Shown piece by piece: positions 35,701 to 43,403 of a stretch of DNA of 64,000 nt (within the stretch, counting starts at the first letter, position 1; each line of letters begins with the position of its first letter). This stretch comes from Leifsonia sp. 1010 (GTDB taxonomy: Bacteria; Actinomycetota; Actinomycetes; Actinomycetales; Microbacteriaceae). The stretch spans positions 558,001 through 622,000 of the forward strand of contig NZ_JAVDSL010000001.1 of NCBI RefSeq assembly GCF_031455295.1, read 5' to 3'. The notes under the pieces were generated by a model. The model searched no databases. It had not been told where the DNA came from and saw nothing but the letters and a program-made list of their open reading frames with translations. The position numbers and the translations under genes are program-made.

Positions 35701-38700
35701 GTGCAGTCCGCGCTGGTGAGCTGGCGGTCGGTGGACACGCCGAAGGTGTTCACGGCCGTCTTCGCCGGGGCGAGTCCCGGCTTGATCTGCAGACCGATGG
35801 TGATGCTGTAGGTCTCGCCGGGCGCGAGCTGGGAGCCCGCCGGCCAGGTGAACCGGATGGTGCCGGTGGCGGCGTCGTAGGTGCGCGTGATCACGGCGCC
35901 GTCGACGGGCAGCGTTCCGCCGGTGGTGGTGCTGAAGGTCGGGACGTTGGTCGGCACGTAGAGGAGCGACCCGTCGGCCGGCAGGGTGTCCGTCACCACC
36001 GGGTTCGCGAGGCTGCCGGTTCCGCTGTTCTTGAACCGCAGGGTCCAGTTCACCTCGCGTCCGGAGGCCGCCTGACCCGGGCTGGTCTTCTCGACCTGGA
36101 GCTTCGCGGTGCCCGGGTCGACCGTGAAGGTCGCGCTGGCGTTCGCCTGGGTGGCGTGCACGTCGTTGTAGGCCGCGTCGGCGGTGACCGTATCGGAGAT
36201 CGTGCCCGCAGCGGTCTCACCCGGCATGGGCTGAGCCACGACCGTCGAGGTCACGGGACCGCTGCCGTCACGCAGGGTCGTCCGGAGCGACACGTTGAGC
36301 CGGACATCGTCCTTGTCCTCCGAGGCGGAGAAGGCGGCGCCGTCGGCACGCGTGTAGGTGTACCGCAGGCCGGTCACATCCGCGGCGGCGACGCCGGCGG
36401 GGAGGGCCGCAGAACCGATCGCGGTCGGCGTTCCCGACTGCCACTGGGCGTTCGCGCCCTGACCCGTGCGTGCATCCACCTGGACGCGGTCGGCGCCGGT
36501 CGGCGTGTTGGGCAGCGTGAACGACTTCAGGGTGAAGGCGTTCCAGAAGCTGTCATCCGCATCCTCGATGACGAGGACCTTGGGCGACAGGGTCCCGGTC
36601 GACCGGGCACGCAGGTTGACCTGGATGGGGTCGACGGGGTTCGCCTGCAGGGTGCTGGTCGGGTTGAACGTCTTGCCGGTCGTGACCTGGAGGTTGCCGT
36701 TCTGGAGCGTCACCGTGACGCCCTGCTCGTCGGCGGCCTGCACGGCCGGGTAGACGTCGTCGTGGAGCGTGGCGTGCGCGTTGTTGACGATGGTGCTGGG
36801 CACGGGAGCCGTCCCGCCGGTGCGGGTCGTCTTGCGCAGCTGCGCCGTCAGCGTCAGGCCCACCTTCTGCAGCGGGGCGATCGTGCCGCCGGTGCCGTCG
36901 CTTCCCTTGGCGTTGGTGCCGCGGAGGAGCGCGCTGACCGCGACGACGTCGCTGAGGTCCGCCGGGGTCTTCGCCATGGCCTGCGCCAGCGTGACCGTCT
37001 CGGTCGTCGTGCTGCCGTCGGCGGCCAGGTGGAGCAGGGAGACGCTGCTGGCGTTCGTCTGGACGCCCGACGCCTGACTCAGGTCGACCACGATCTTCGT
37101 CAGGTTCAGCTGCTCGAACGGGTTGGCCGCGGCGTCGTACGGCGCGAACACGCACGGGTCGGAGGTGGCGGCGTTCACGCACTCGGTCGGGTCGGAGAGC
37201 CGCAGCTGCCAGGTGTTGCTGGTGGACGTGTTGGTCGCCGTCGTCGTGTACGTCGTGCTGGGGTAGGCGGAGGCCGGGACATCGGGCTGCGGGATGACGA
37301 GCGTCTGCGGAGAGGCCGTCTTCGTGACCTTGGTGGTGAACGTCGGGTCGATGATCGTGACGTGGTCGTTCGCGTCCCGGCTGACCGGTGCGCCGCTGAA
37401 CGGCTGCGCGCCGACCCGCACGGTGTTGTCGACCGCCCCCGGCGAACCGGCGAGGTTGTACGTGCGCGTGCCGGTCACCCAGTCGGTGGCGGCGCCGCCC
37501 CGGACGGCGTTGCGGATGGCGAGGTCGAGGTGCACGGCGCGGCCGCCCGGCTGGGCGCTCGCGCTCACCGCGGCGACGCCGCTGCCGACCGCGGGGGCGG
37601 TCGGGTCGCCGGTGGACTGGATGCGCGCGGCGCGGTTCGGGCTCTCGATCACGGTCAGGCGCACGCCCTGGGTGCTCGCACGCTCCGCCGCGGTGAGGGT
37701 GTAACCGGGGAACACACCGTCACAGGCGTTGGCCGTCGGGCAGGCGGCGGAGGTGATGTCGTTCCACTGCGTCCCATCGAACAGCTCGACCTTAAGGACC
37801 TTGTCCCAGCGGATCTGCGGGTCGAGCGTCGCACCTGCGGTCGAGGTGGGCGTGATCGCGTCGATGCGGACCAGGTCGAACGCCTGGAAGACGCTGCCCT
37901 CGATCGGGCTCGGCACGGCCGGATCCTGGATGGTCATCGACTGCATCCCGCTCACCTGGCTGCCCCAGCCGAGCGTCACGCCGGTGGTGGCGCCGGACTG
38001 CGCCTGGACGACCTTGGTGCCGTCCCAGCTCTTCGCGGCGAGCAGCGGGCCGGGGCCGCCCTGCGTCGCCTGCACGCCGACCGTGGCGCAGTCGGCGACG
38101 GGCTGGCTGGTGATGCCGGAGCCGGCGACGGTGCCTGACGCCTGACTGACCGCGCAGTTCTGGTACGGGGTGATGGTCGGGTAGGTGCCGGGGTTGGTGG
38201 GGCCGCTGCCGTCGCGGAGCTGGCCGCGGGCGGTGAAGGTGATGGCCGGCTTGACGTTGGTCGCCTGGCCGAAGCCGTCGGCGTCCGTGAAGGTGAAGCG
38301 CAGGCCGCGGACGTCGGAGTGCGTCGTCCCGTTCGGCAGCACGCTGTCGAGCGTCGTCGAGTACGTCTTGGAGGCGGCGGTCGCGTCCACGACGGTCAGC
38401 GTCTTCCACGTCGTGCCGTCTGTCGTGTATTCGATGGTCAGCTTGGAGCCGGACGGCACACCGGTCGGAGCGATCGCGGTGGCGTCGAAGGCGTTCCAGT
38501 AGGGCGCGCTCGCGGTGTCCTGCGGCTCGGTGATCACGATCGTGTCCGGGCGGACGGAGCTCGTGCCGGTCGGCGTCTGTGCCGAGAGCTGGACGAGGCT
38601 CGTCCCTCCCGGGATCACGGTGCTGGGCGTGATGGTCTTGTCGAGGGTCAGTTTGACCTCGGGGAAGTACACGTCGAGGTTGGCGTTCGCGGTGTCGGTC

Positions 38701-40310
38701 GCGGTTCCGGCCGGGTTGGCGCCCTCGACCGTCGCGGCGTTCGGGTAGGTGACGAAACCGGAGCCGGCGGGTCCCGCGTCCGTCGTCGTGTTGACGGTGA
38801 AGGGGATGCTGGCGGTGGCGCCCGGGGCGATCGAACCGGTGTAGACGATCTGGAAGCCGGTCAGGTACTGCCCGCCGCTGAGCGTGGGTGCGCCGGGCAG
38901 ACCGGACGCCTGGTCGACCGTCGAGTCGGCGGGCGCCGTCCCGGAGTTGACGAACCAGTGGACGATGGCGCCGGTCGCGCCCTGCGGCCACGCGGCCGCG
39001 GAGGTGAAGCCGCCGAAGGTGACCTTGTTCGTGAAGAAGGTGCCGGAGCCCGGCTCGGTCACCGTCAGGCTGGTGAGCGGGCCGGTCGAGGTGTTCTTGG
39101 CGATGACCGTGGCGACGGACGAGTCGCCCGCGGGGATCTGCGGGTCGACGAACGACTTGTCGGCCGACACCGAGACGGTGAGCGGGGCGACGATCTGCTG
39201 GGCGGACGCGAGGGGCGCCTGGCCGTCTCCATTCGGGGTGCTGACGGTCGCGCCGACCTGGTTGGTGCGGGTTCCTCCGGTCACCAGGCTCGCGCCTCCG
39301 GTGCGGCCGGTCGCGCGCTGCACCAGGGTGAGGGCGACCGATCCGGCGGCGCCGCCGGCGTCGATGGTGTCACCGGTGCTCGACGAGAACACGAAGCGGA
39401 GGCCGGTCACGTCACCCGGCTGCACGCCGGACGGCAGCTGCGGCGTGGCGCCGACCGGTCCGTCGACGGGGCCGCCCGCGGTGAGCGCGATGACCTGGAC
39501 CTGGTCGGCTCCGGCGGGGAACGTCACGGCACCGAAGCCCGCGAGGTCGTAGAACTCGAAGGTGCTGCCGGCCGCGGCGGGGTCTGCCGGCTCGGCGATC
39601 GTCAAGCTCGTGGCGGGGATGTTGGAGGTGTTGGCCACGGTCAGTGCCACCTGCGAGGTCTCGCCCGGGTTGTACTGGGTCGAACCGGGCGTCCAGGTCT
39701 TGGACACGGACGCGGTGATGACGTCCGGGACGTGCACCGTCACCGGCACGGAGCCGCTGACGGTCGACGCGTTCGTCGCGGTGAAGGTCGCGTTGTTGGT
39801 CAGCTGCGTGCCGTCGAGGGACTTGTCCACGTTCTGCGGCATGGTGACCTGGATCTGCACCGACCCGGTCGTGCCCGCGGCGAGACCCGTGCTCGCCGGG
39901 ACGGTGTTCGGGACGCTGTCTGCGAACGCGACCGTGATCGTGTTGCCGTCGACCGTCGTGGTGGCGCTGCCCGCACCGACGACGGTCGGCTTGCCCACGA
40001 TCTGCAGCGGCGCCGGGACGGGGTCCGTCAGCACCGCGTTGACGCATCCCGTCGTCGTGGACGAGCAGCCGTAGTTGATCGTGTAGAGGAAGCTCTGCCC
40101 GGGGGTGACCTCCGTGACGTTCGCCGTCTTGGAGAGGTTGAGCACACCGGAGCCCAGGTCGTCGGCGTTGGCCGCTGGCGCTCCGACGGCCACCGCGCCG
40201 ATCAGCGCGAGGACGATGCCCGCGGCGACGCTGGCCGGGGCGCGGAGCGTACGGCGGCGGGCGTGGGCACCGCGAGCAGGCAGGAACAACGAACGGAGTC
40301 GGGTAAGCAA
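32760..40310 (-). CDS. Giant wall-anchored surface protein with DUF11-like and DUF5979-like repeats
   Basis: The protein has 2,516 residues. A basic stretch and hydrophobic signal segment occupy residues 1-50 (ending GAPAANA). A long region of DUF11-type beta domains follows (for example LNLSKTANVTEVTPGQSFLY). Five DUF5979-type repeats of about 110 residues run from about 1800 to 2345, opening with LQITK, LTVTK, LAITK, VTIVK and LVIDK. A DUF11 domain and a sortase-type end follow: LASTG, a hydrophobic helix and RRRPRLRKR. It is expected to be exported and covalently anchored to the wall. The TTG at 40310 has GAAGGA seven bases upstream. Confidence 0.92.
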   Translation of the reverse strand: MLTRLRSLFLPARGAHARRRTLRAPASVAAGIVLALIGAVAVGAPAANADDLGSGVLNLSKTANVTEVTPGQSFLYTINYGCSSTTTGCVNAVLTDPVPAPLQIVGKPTVVGAGSATTTVDGNTITVAFADSVPNTVPASTGLAAGTTGSVQIQVTMPQNVDKSLDGTQLTNNATFTATNASTVSGSVPVTVHVPDVITASVSKTWTPGSTQYNPGETSQVALTVANTSNIPATSLTIAEPADPAAAGSTFEFYDLAGFGAVTFPAGADQVQVIALTAGGPVDGPVGATPQLPSGVQPGDVTGLRFVFSSSTGDTIDAGGAAGSVALTLVQRATGRTGGASLVTGGTRTNQVGATVSTPNGDGQAPLASAQQIVAPLTVSVSADKSFVDPQIPAGDSSVATVIAKNTSTGPLTSLTVTEPGSGTFFTNKVTFGGFTSAAAWPQGATGAIVHWFVNSGTAPADSTVDQASGLPGAPTLSGGQYLTGFQIVYTGSIAPGATASIPFTVNTTTDAGPAGSGFVTYPNAATVEGANPAGTATDTANANLDVYFPEVKLTLDKTITPSTVIPGGTSLVQLSAQTPTGTSSVRPDTIVITEPQDTASAPYWNAFDATAIAPTGVPSGSKLTIEYTTDGTTWKTLTVVDATAASKTYSTTLDSVLPNGTTHSDVRGLRFTFTDADGFGQATNVKPAITFTARGQLRDGSGPTNPGTYPTITPYQNCAVSQASGTVAGSGITSQPVADCATVGVQATQGGPGPLLAAKSWDGTKVVQAQSGATTGVTLGWGSQVSGMQSMTIQDPAVPSPIEGSVFQAFDLVRIDAITPTSTAGATLDPQIRWDKVLKVELFDGTQWNDITSAACPTANACDGVFPGYTLTAAERASTQGVRLTVIESPNRAARIQSTGDPTAPAVGSGVAAVSASAQPGGRAVHLDLAIRNAVRGGAATDWVTGTRTYNLAGSPGAVDNTVRVGAQPFSGAPVSRDANDHVTIIDPTFTTKVTKTASPQTLVIPQPDVPASAYPSTTYTTTATNTSTSNTWQLRLSDPTECVNAATSDPCVFAPYDAAANPFEQLNLTKIVVDLSQASGVQTNASSVSLLHLAADGSTTTETVTLAQAMAKTPADLSDVVAVSALLRGTNAKGSDGTGGTIAPLQKVGLTLTAQLRKTTRTGGTAPVPSTIVNNAHATLHDDVYPAVQAADEQGVTVTLQNGNLQVTTGKTFNPTSTLQANPVDPIQVNLRARSTGTLSPKVLVIEDADDSFWNAFTLKSFTLPNTPTGADRVQVDARTGQGANAQWQSGTPTAIGSAALPAGVAAADVTGLRYTYTRADGAAFSASEDKDDVRLNVSLRTTLRDGSGPVTSTVVAQPMPGETAAGTISDTVTADAAYNDVHATQANASATFTVDPGTAKLQVEKTSPGQAASGREVNWTLRFKNSGTGSLANPVVTDTLPADGSLLYVPTNVPTFSTTTGGTLPVDGAVITRTYDAATGTIRFTWPAGSQLAPGETYSITIGLQIKPGLAPAKTAVNTFGVSTDRQLTSADCTALNPGNGRAVTFVGNTCSTSNVVTTLSQGSFTASKGVKSSTGLAQNVVNPALPCTADADGYYRYPCAAVSAIGATDDWKLEMVNGGNVAAKTLTAVDVFPYPGDTGVVDSSARGSVYTPKFLGDLTFQPTGDAAGAVMTWYVTTAAKPCAADITPGSSCPAGAWVPSSQVGSTIQAADVTGVKMVFDFSGTASGTLAAGAAVKVTYTSTNVPTVAAGDHRAPVTAPVTAVRAWNSFGFYPTYVTGSQPAGPQEPIKAGVILTGGPLQITKTVTGAAAQYAPTSFQADVSCTIGGVAVGLAANATVTLSAANQYTARIDGIPTGAQCAVVEHGADGSYGEASRTVTPGSVTIAAADATAPVPDAQKISIVNDYGTTDLTVTKHVDTAATAGAFGPFGVSVVCTAPLGQSIPLAAGDAAFTLQDGGSHTISGLPARSSCVVTETDADGAAASPNHVAVSVDGAPATDGTQATVLLGTGPQTTTADITNHYAAGTLAITKIVDGDAAAGYGDGPFTIHVTCVYAGDQTLFDGDLSIVGGQTLTVPGVYPAGTECSVVETTDGGATGSTVDTPTVTIPGATDGSVPTVTVSVTNTFSAGSVTIVKQRVGDGVARYGAGPFTAQLICTWQKDGQTLTIPLPNAGLVTLDDANGYTATVTGLIQRAHCDVTETATGGATAVSIAPSSGVTVPAGAPAEVTIANTFDTGSLVIDKKRIGDGVASFGAGPFTMQVTCTYEVDGVVTPIDLGTDGTVVLSKANGYSASIDGLIAGASCAIEETDAGLATATTMDPADGTVTIAAGAAATVTVTNRFDVGHLRIAKTADRSTAAVGDTIVYTITVTNDGQIDAKDVAVTDHLPAGIQVLGANPAAAKATDGELHWVIPGIAAGDKATITLAAKLIAPQDTTNRASVETPNGPWDPSTGDERCGDGATACATVTDPAVHGLASTGSDLLGSLAWAMTALAALIAGAGLLLLRRRPRLRKR

Positions 40311-40418
40311 GACGTAGTCCTTCGGGCAGAACAGTCGGAGATCGCGAAGGTGCGGGAACACGCGACGCGTCGGGTACAGCCGGAGTCTTTCCGAATCGCG
40401 GAGGCAGGTGAGCGTTTT

Positions 40419-40438
40419 TCACCCCGGGTTCACCCCGG
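40419..40438. repeat. Tandem 10-bp direct repeat in the leader of the giant surface-protein gene
   Basis: TTCACCCCGG occurs twice back to back (40419-40428 and 40429-40438), about 110 bases before the TTG start. It may be a regulator-binding site. Confidence 0.4.
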
Positions 40439-40445
40439 TAGAGGG

Positions 40446-40475
40446 CCGTTTTCCCCCGTACTGGGGGCAGAACGG
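40446..40475 (-). terminator. Hairpin after the ECF T-component gene
   Basis: CCGTTTTCCCCC and CTGGGGGCAGAACGG form an imperfect stem (40446-40475) just downstream of the leftward ecfT stop at 40489. It lacks a T run after the stem on the minus strand. It would separate the ecfAT operon from the giant surface-protein gene downstream. Confidence 0.4.
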
Positions 40476-40488
40476 GCGGGTCAGCGGG

Positions 40489-41280
40489 TCAGCGCAGGAC
40501 GAGCACAGCCGCGGTGACCACCCACAGGACGGCGACGAACACCGTGTCCCGCAGCCGCCACTGCGGTGGGGTGCGTTCGGTGCGGCGCGGGTGGGCGCCG
40601 AACGCGCGGGACTCCATGGTGAGCGCGACCCGGTCGGCGTGACGGATGCTGGAGGCGAGGAGCGGCACCACCATCGCGGAGGCGCGGCGCGCGGCGGCGA
40701 TGGGCCCGCGGCCGGGGGCTACGCCGCGCACCCGCATCGCGCGACGGATCGCGGCGAGCTCGGAGGCGAAGAGCGGTACGAACCGGTAGGCCGCGACGGC
40801 GGTGTACGCGAACCGGTACGGAACGCGCAGCTGCGCGGTGAGGGCGCGGGCGAGGTCGGGTCCGCTCGTCGTGAGGCCGCCGACGAGCGCCAGCGCGAGG
40901 ATCGCGGCGATTCGCAGCGCAGTCGTCAGACCGACGAGCAGCGCGCCGGTCGTGAACTGGTACGAACCCGCCGCGGACAGGACGGTCGGGTCGGCGGTTG
41001 TGGTCGGTTCCGCCCACAGGCCGAAGCCGATCGCCGTCACGAGGACGCCGGCCGGGATCCCGACGAGGAGCAGTACGAATGCGCGCGGCGAGAGGCGGGC
41101 GCCGGCCAGGAGGAGGACGACAGCCGCGATGAGGAGCACGAGCGGCACGAGCGCATCCCGGGTGACGAGCAGCCCGATCCACGCGGGGACGACCGCGGCG
41201 ACCTTCGCGAGCGGGTTCAGGCGCGCGAGGAACCCGGGTGGGCGCTCCGCGAGATGCGGTGCGGTGGCGGTCGCGGTCAT
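40489..41280 (-). CDS. ecfT: ECF transporter T component (EcfT/CbiQ/YkoC family)
   Basis: The protein has 263 residues and about six transmembrane helices. It contains NPLAKVAAVVPAWIG near the N-terminus and, near residue 175, the coupling motifs AIRRAMRVRGV and ESRAFGA, the A-R-G type helices that contact the ATPases. T components connect the ATPase pair with a substrate-binding S component. Its ATG overlaps the stop of the fused ATPase gene as ATGA. The nearest S-component candidate lies at 26035-26640. Confidence 0.9.
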   Translation of the reverse strand: MTATATAPHLAERPPGFLARLNPLAKVAAVVPAWIGLLVTRDALVPLVLLIAAVVLLLAGARLSPRAFVLLLVGIPAGVLVTAIGFGLWAEPTTTADPTVLSAAGSYQFTTGALLVGLTTALRIAAILALALVGGLTTSGPDLARALTAQLRVPYRFAYTAVAAYRFVPLFASELAAIRRAMRVRGVAPGRGPIAAARRASAMVVPLLASSIRHADRVALTMESRAFGAHPRRTERTPPQWRLRDTVFVAVLWVVTAAVLVLR

Positions 41281-43106
41281 CGGGCGCCAGGGAGGTCGGC
41301 GAGCCGGGTGAGGCCGCGCAGTGGCTCGGGCACCGAGGGGTCCGCGAGGGCGCGCGCCAGGGCGGGCTGGCGGAGTCCGTGCGACTCGAGCAGCGCAGGG
41401 TCGCCGAGGATGCGGGCCGTCTCGCCCACGGCGGGCAGCCGGCCGCCCGCGACGATCGCCACGTGGGAGGCGTACTCGGCGATCAGCCCGAGGTCGTGCG
41501 TCACGGCGATCACGGTGGTGCCGCCGCGGTTGAGCTCGGCGAGGAGGTCGAGCAGCTCGGTCGCGCGGGCGCGGTCCTGGCCGAACGTCGGCTCGTCGAG
41601 CACCAGCACCGGCGCTCCCTCGATGAGCGCCGTGCCCACCGAGAGTCGACGCTTCTGCCCGCCGGAGAGGAGGAAGGGATGCGCGGAGCGGTAGTCGGCG
41701 AGTCCCAGGACGGCGAGCATCGCATCCACGCGCTCCGCGATCTCGGCCGCGGGCAGGCGTCGCTGCCGCAGCCCGAACGCCAGCTCGTCCTCGACGCTGT
41801 GCGTGACGAACTGGTGCTCGGGGTTCTGGAAGACGAACCCGACGGTCTCGCGCAGCGCACGGACGGATGCCCGCGCCGGGTCGAGCCCGAGCACGTCGAT
41901 GACCGAGCGGGGGGCGCGCGCGACTCCGGCGATCGCCTGCACGAGCGTGGTCTTGCCGGCGCCGTTCGGCCCGACGACCGCGAGGAACTCCCCGCGCCCG
42001 ACGCGCAGCGACACATCCTCCAGCACGGTCCGCCGCCCGCGCTGCACCGTGAGCCCGTCGACGCGAACCGCCGCCGCCGCGTGCTCCTCCCGCTCGCGCT
42101 CCTCGCCCTCGGTGGTCTCCGCCCACCGTCGAGTACGCACACTTTGCACACGATCAGGCTCCGGAGCGTGCAAAGTTTGCGTACTCGACGGTGGGTGGGA
42201 GAGGGCTTGGGTGAGGTCGGAGGGAGTGAGGGGCAGGGGATCGAGGGGGATGCCGGCGGCGCGCAGACGCAGAGCCGCGGTTGTCGCCGTGGGCAGCCAG
42301 ACGCCGAGCTGGTTCAGCTCCTCGGCGCGATCGCGGATCAGCTCGCGCGCCGGACCGTACGCGAACGGACGGCCCGCCGCGTCGAGCACCAGGACGGTGT
42401 CGGCGATCGGAAGCGCCAGGTCCAGGTCGTGCTCGATCAGCACCACCGACCGCGTCGATCCCGTGCCCGTCAGTCGCCGGAGAAGCCGGTAGACCTCCTC
42501 GGCGCCGACGGGGTCGAGATTGGAGGTCGGCTCGTCCAGGACGAGCAGCGGGGCGTCGAGCGCCAACGCGCACGCGATCGCCAGCCGCTGACGTCCCCCG
42601 CCGGAGAGCGTGTCGGGGTCGTCGTCCCGGCGCTCCCACAGGCCGACGGACCGGAGCGCCGACTCGGCCCGGGCTTCGACCTCGGGGACCGGGACCAGAC
42701 GGTTCTCCGGCCCGAAGCGCACCTCGTCGAGGACCGTGCGCGCGACGAGCTGCGCATCCGGATCCTGGAACACCATGCCGGTGTGCTCGCTCAGCTCGGC
42801 GACCGTCGCATCCCGCGTCAGCACACCGCCGACCCGGACCGTCCCCTCGAGGTCGGCGGGGACGGCGTGCGGCACCAGCCCGTTCAAGGTCAGCGCGAAC
42901 GTGGACTTGCCGCATCCACTCGGTCCGAGGACGAGCAGCACCTCACCCGGTGCGACGGTGACGTCGATGCCGTCGGGGGTCCAGCCGGCGGCTCCGTCGT
43001 GTCGCACACGCACGCCGTGCGCCCCGGCGGCGGGGATGGATGCGGGGGTGGATGCGGGGGCGTCGGATGCGGACGGAACGGCGTCCACGGACCTCCGATC
43101 GCCCAC
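41277..43106 (-). CDS. ecfA: Fused double ATPase of an ECF transporter (EcfA1-EcfA2, YkoD-like)
   Basis: The protein has 609 residues with two ABC ATPase domains. Domain 1 (about 28-265) has Walker A GPSGCGKST, signature LSGGGRQRLA and LVLDEPTSNLDP. Domain 2 (about 345-560) has GPNGAGKTT, LSGGQKRRLS and LVLDEPTFGQD. The linker (about 304-329) is encoded by a 74-base palindrome of repeat family C. Fused ATPases of this type occur in YkoD of the thiamine-precursor ECF system. The second GTG (43106) is preferred because GAGGAGG lies seven bases upstream; the first GTG (43112) is too close. Confidence 0.92.
   Translation of the reverse strand: MGDRRSVDAVPSASDAPASTPASIPAAGAHGVRVRHDGAAGWTPDGIDVTVAPGEVLLVLGPSGCGKSTFALTLNGLVPHAVPADLEGTVRVGGVLTRDATVAELSEHTGMVFQDPDAQLVARTVLDEVRFGPENRLVPVPEVEARAESALRSVGLWERRDDDPDTLSGGGRQRLAIACALALDAPLLVLDEPTSNLDPVGAEEVYRLLRRLTGTGSTRSVVLIEHDLDLALPIADTVLVLDAAGRPFAYGPARELIRDRAEELNQLGVWLPTATTAALRLRAAGIPLDPLPLTPSDLTQALSHPPSSTQTLHAPEPDRVQSVRTRRWAETTEGEEREREEHAAAAVRVDGLTVQRGRRTVLEDVSLRVGRGEFLAVVGPNGAGKTTLVQAIAGVARAPRSVIDVLGLDPARASVRALRETVGFVFQNPEHQFVTHSVEDELAFGLRQRRLPAAEIAERVDAMLAVLGLADYRSAHPFLLSGGQKRRLSVGTALIEGAPVLVLDEPTFGQDRARATELLDLLAELNRGGTTVIAVTHDLGLIAEYASHVAIVAGGRLPAVGETARILGDPALLESHGLRQPALARALADPSVPEPLRGLTRLADLPGAR
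42122..42195. repeat. Repeat family C palindrome inserted in frame within the ECF ATPase gene
   Basis: The arms 42122-42149 and 42168-42195 are complementary over 28 bases with one mismatch. The outer ends (CGTCGAGTAC and GTACTCGACG) and the core (GGCTCC, GCGTGCA) match the palindrome at 16918-16981. It lies inside the coding region and encodes about 25 residues of the linker (HPPSSTQTLHAPEPD) without breaking the frame. Confidence 0.88.
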
Positions 43107-43207
43107 GGACACCCCTCCTCTCGCCGACCTCGTCCACGCTACGGCACGCGTCGGGACGGCGCGAAGAAATCGGAAGCGGAGTTACGACGGGTCGCATCCG
43201 GCTTCAT

Positions 43208-43370
43208 CGCCTCCGTTTCTGCCGCAGCGCCCGCGCGTCGGCCGGGTTCTCCTCCGTTCCGGTGCGTTGTGGAAAGGGAGGAGATCGAGTGCGACGCGCC
43301 GCAGAACAGCGGGAAACGGAGGCGGCTAGCAGCGGATGCGGCCGAATCTCCTCCGTTTCGGCAGCGGCGG
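43208..43370. repeat. Repeat family B, dispersed copy
   Basis: Blocks CCTCCGTTTC (43210), CTCCTCCGTTCCGG (about 43248), GGAAAGGGAGGAGATC (43271), GGGAAACGGAGGCGG (about 43310) and TCTCCTCCGTTTCGG (about 43347) alternate in orientation as in the 32-kb array. The copy fills most of the 297-base gap between the ECF ATPase start and the quinone-reductase-like gene; nothing else is seen there. Confidence 0.8.
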
Positions 43371-43403
43371 GCAGGCAGGCGGGCAGGCGGCCGGCCGCGA
43401 ACG

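Noticed and set aside
32886-38138. A 1,750-codon open frame on the plus strand opposite the giant surface protein
   Set aside because: It is an antisense shadow: Arg/Gly/Val-rich with no domain, no signal and no ribosome binding site, while the minus strand encodes a coherent repeat protein.
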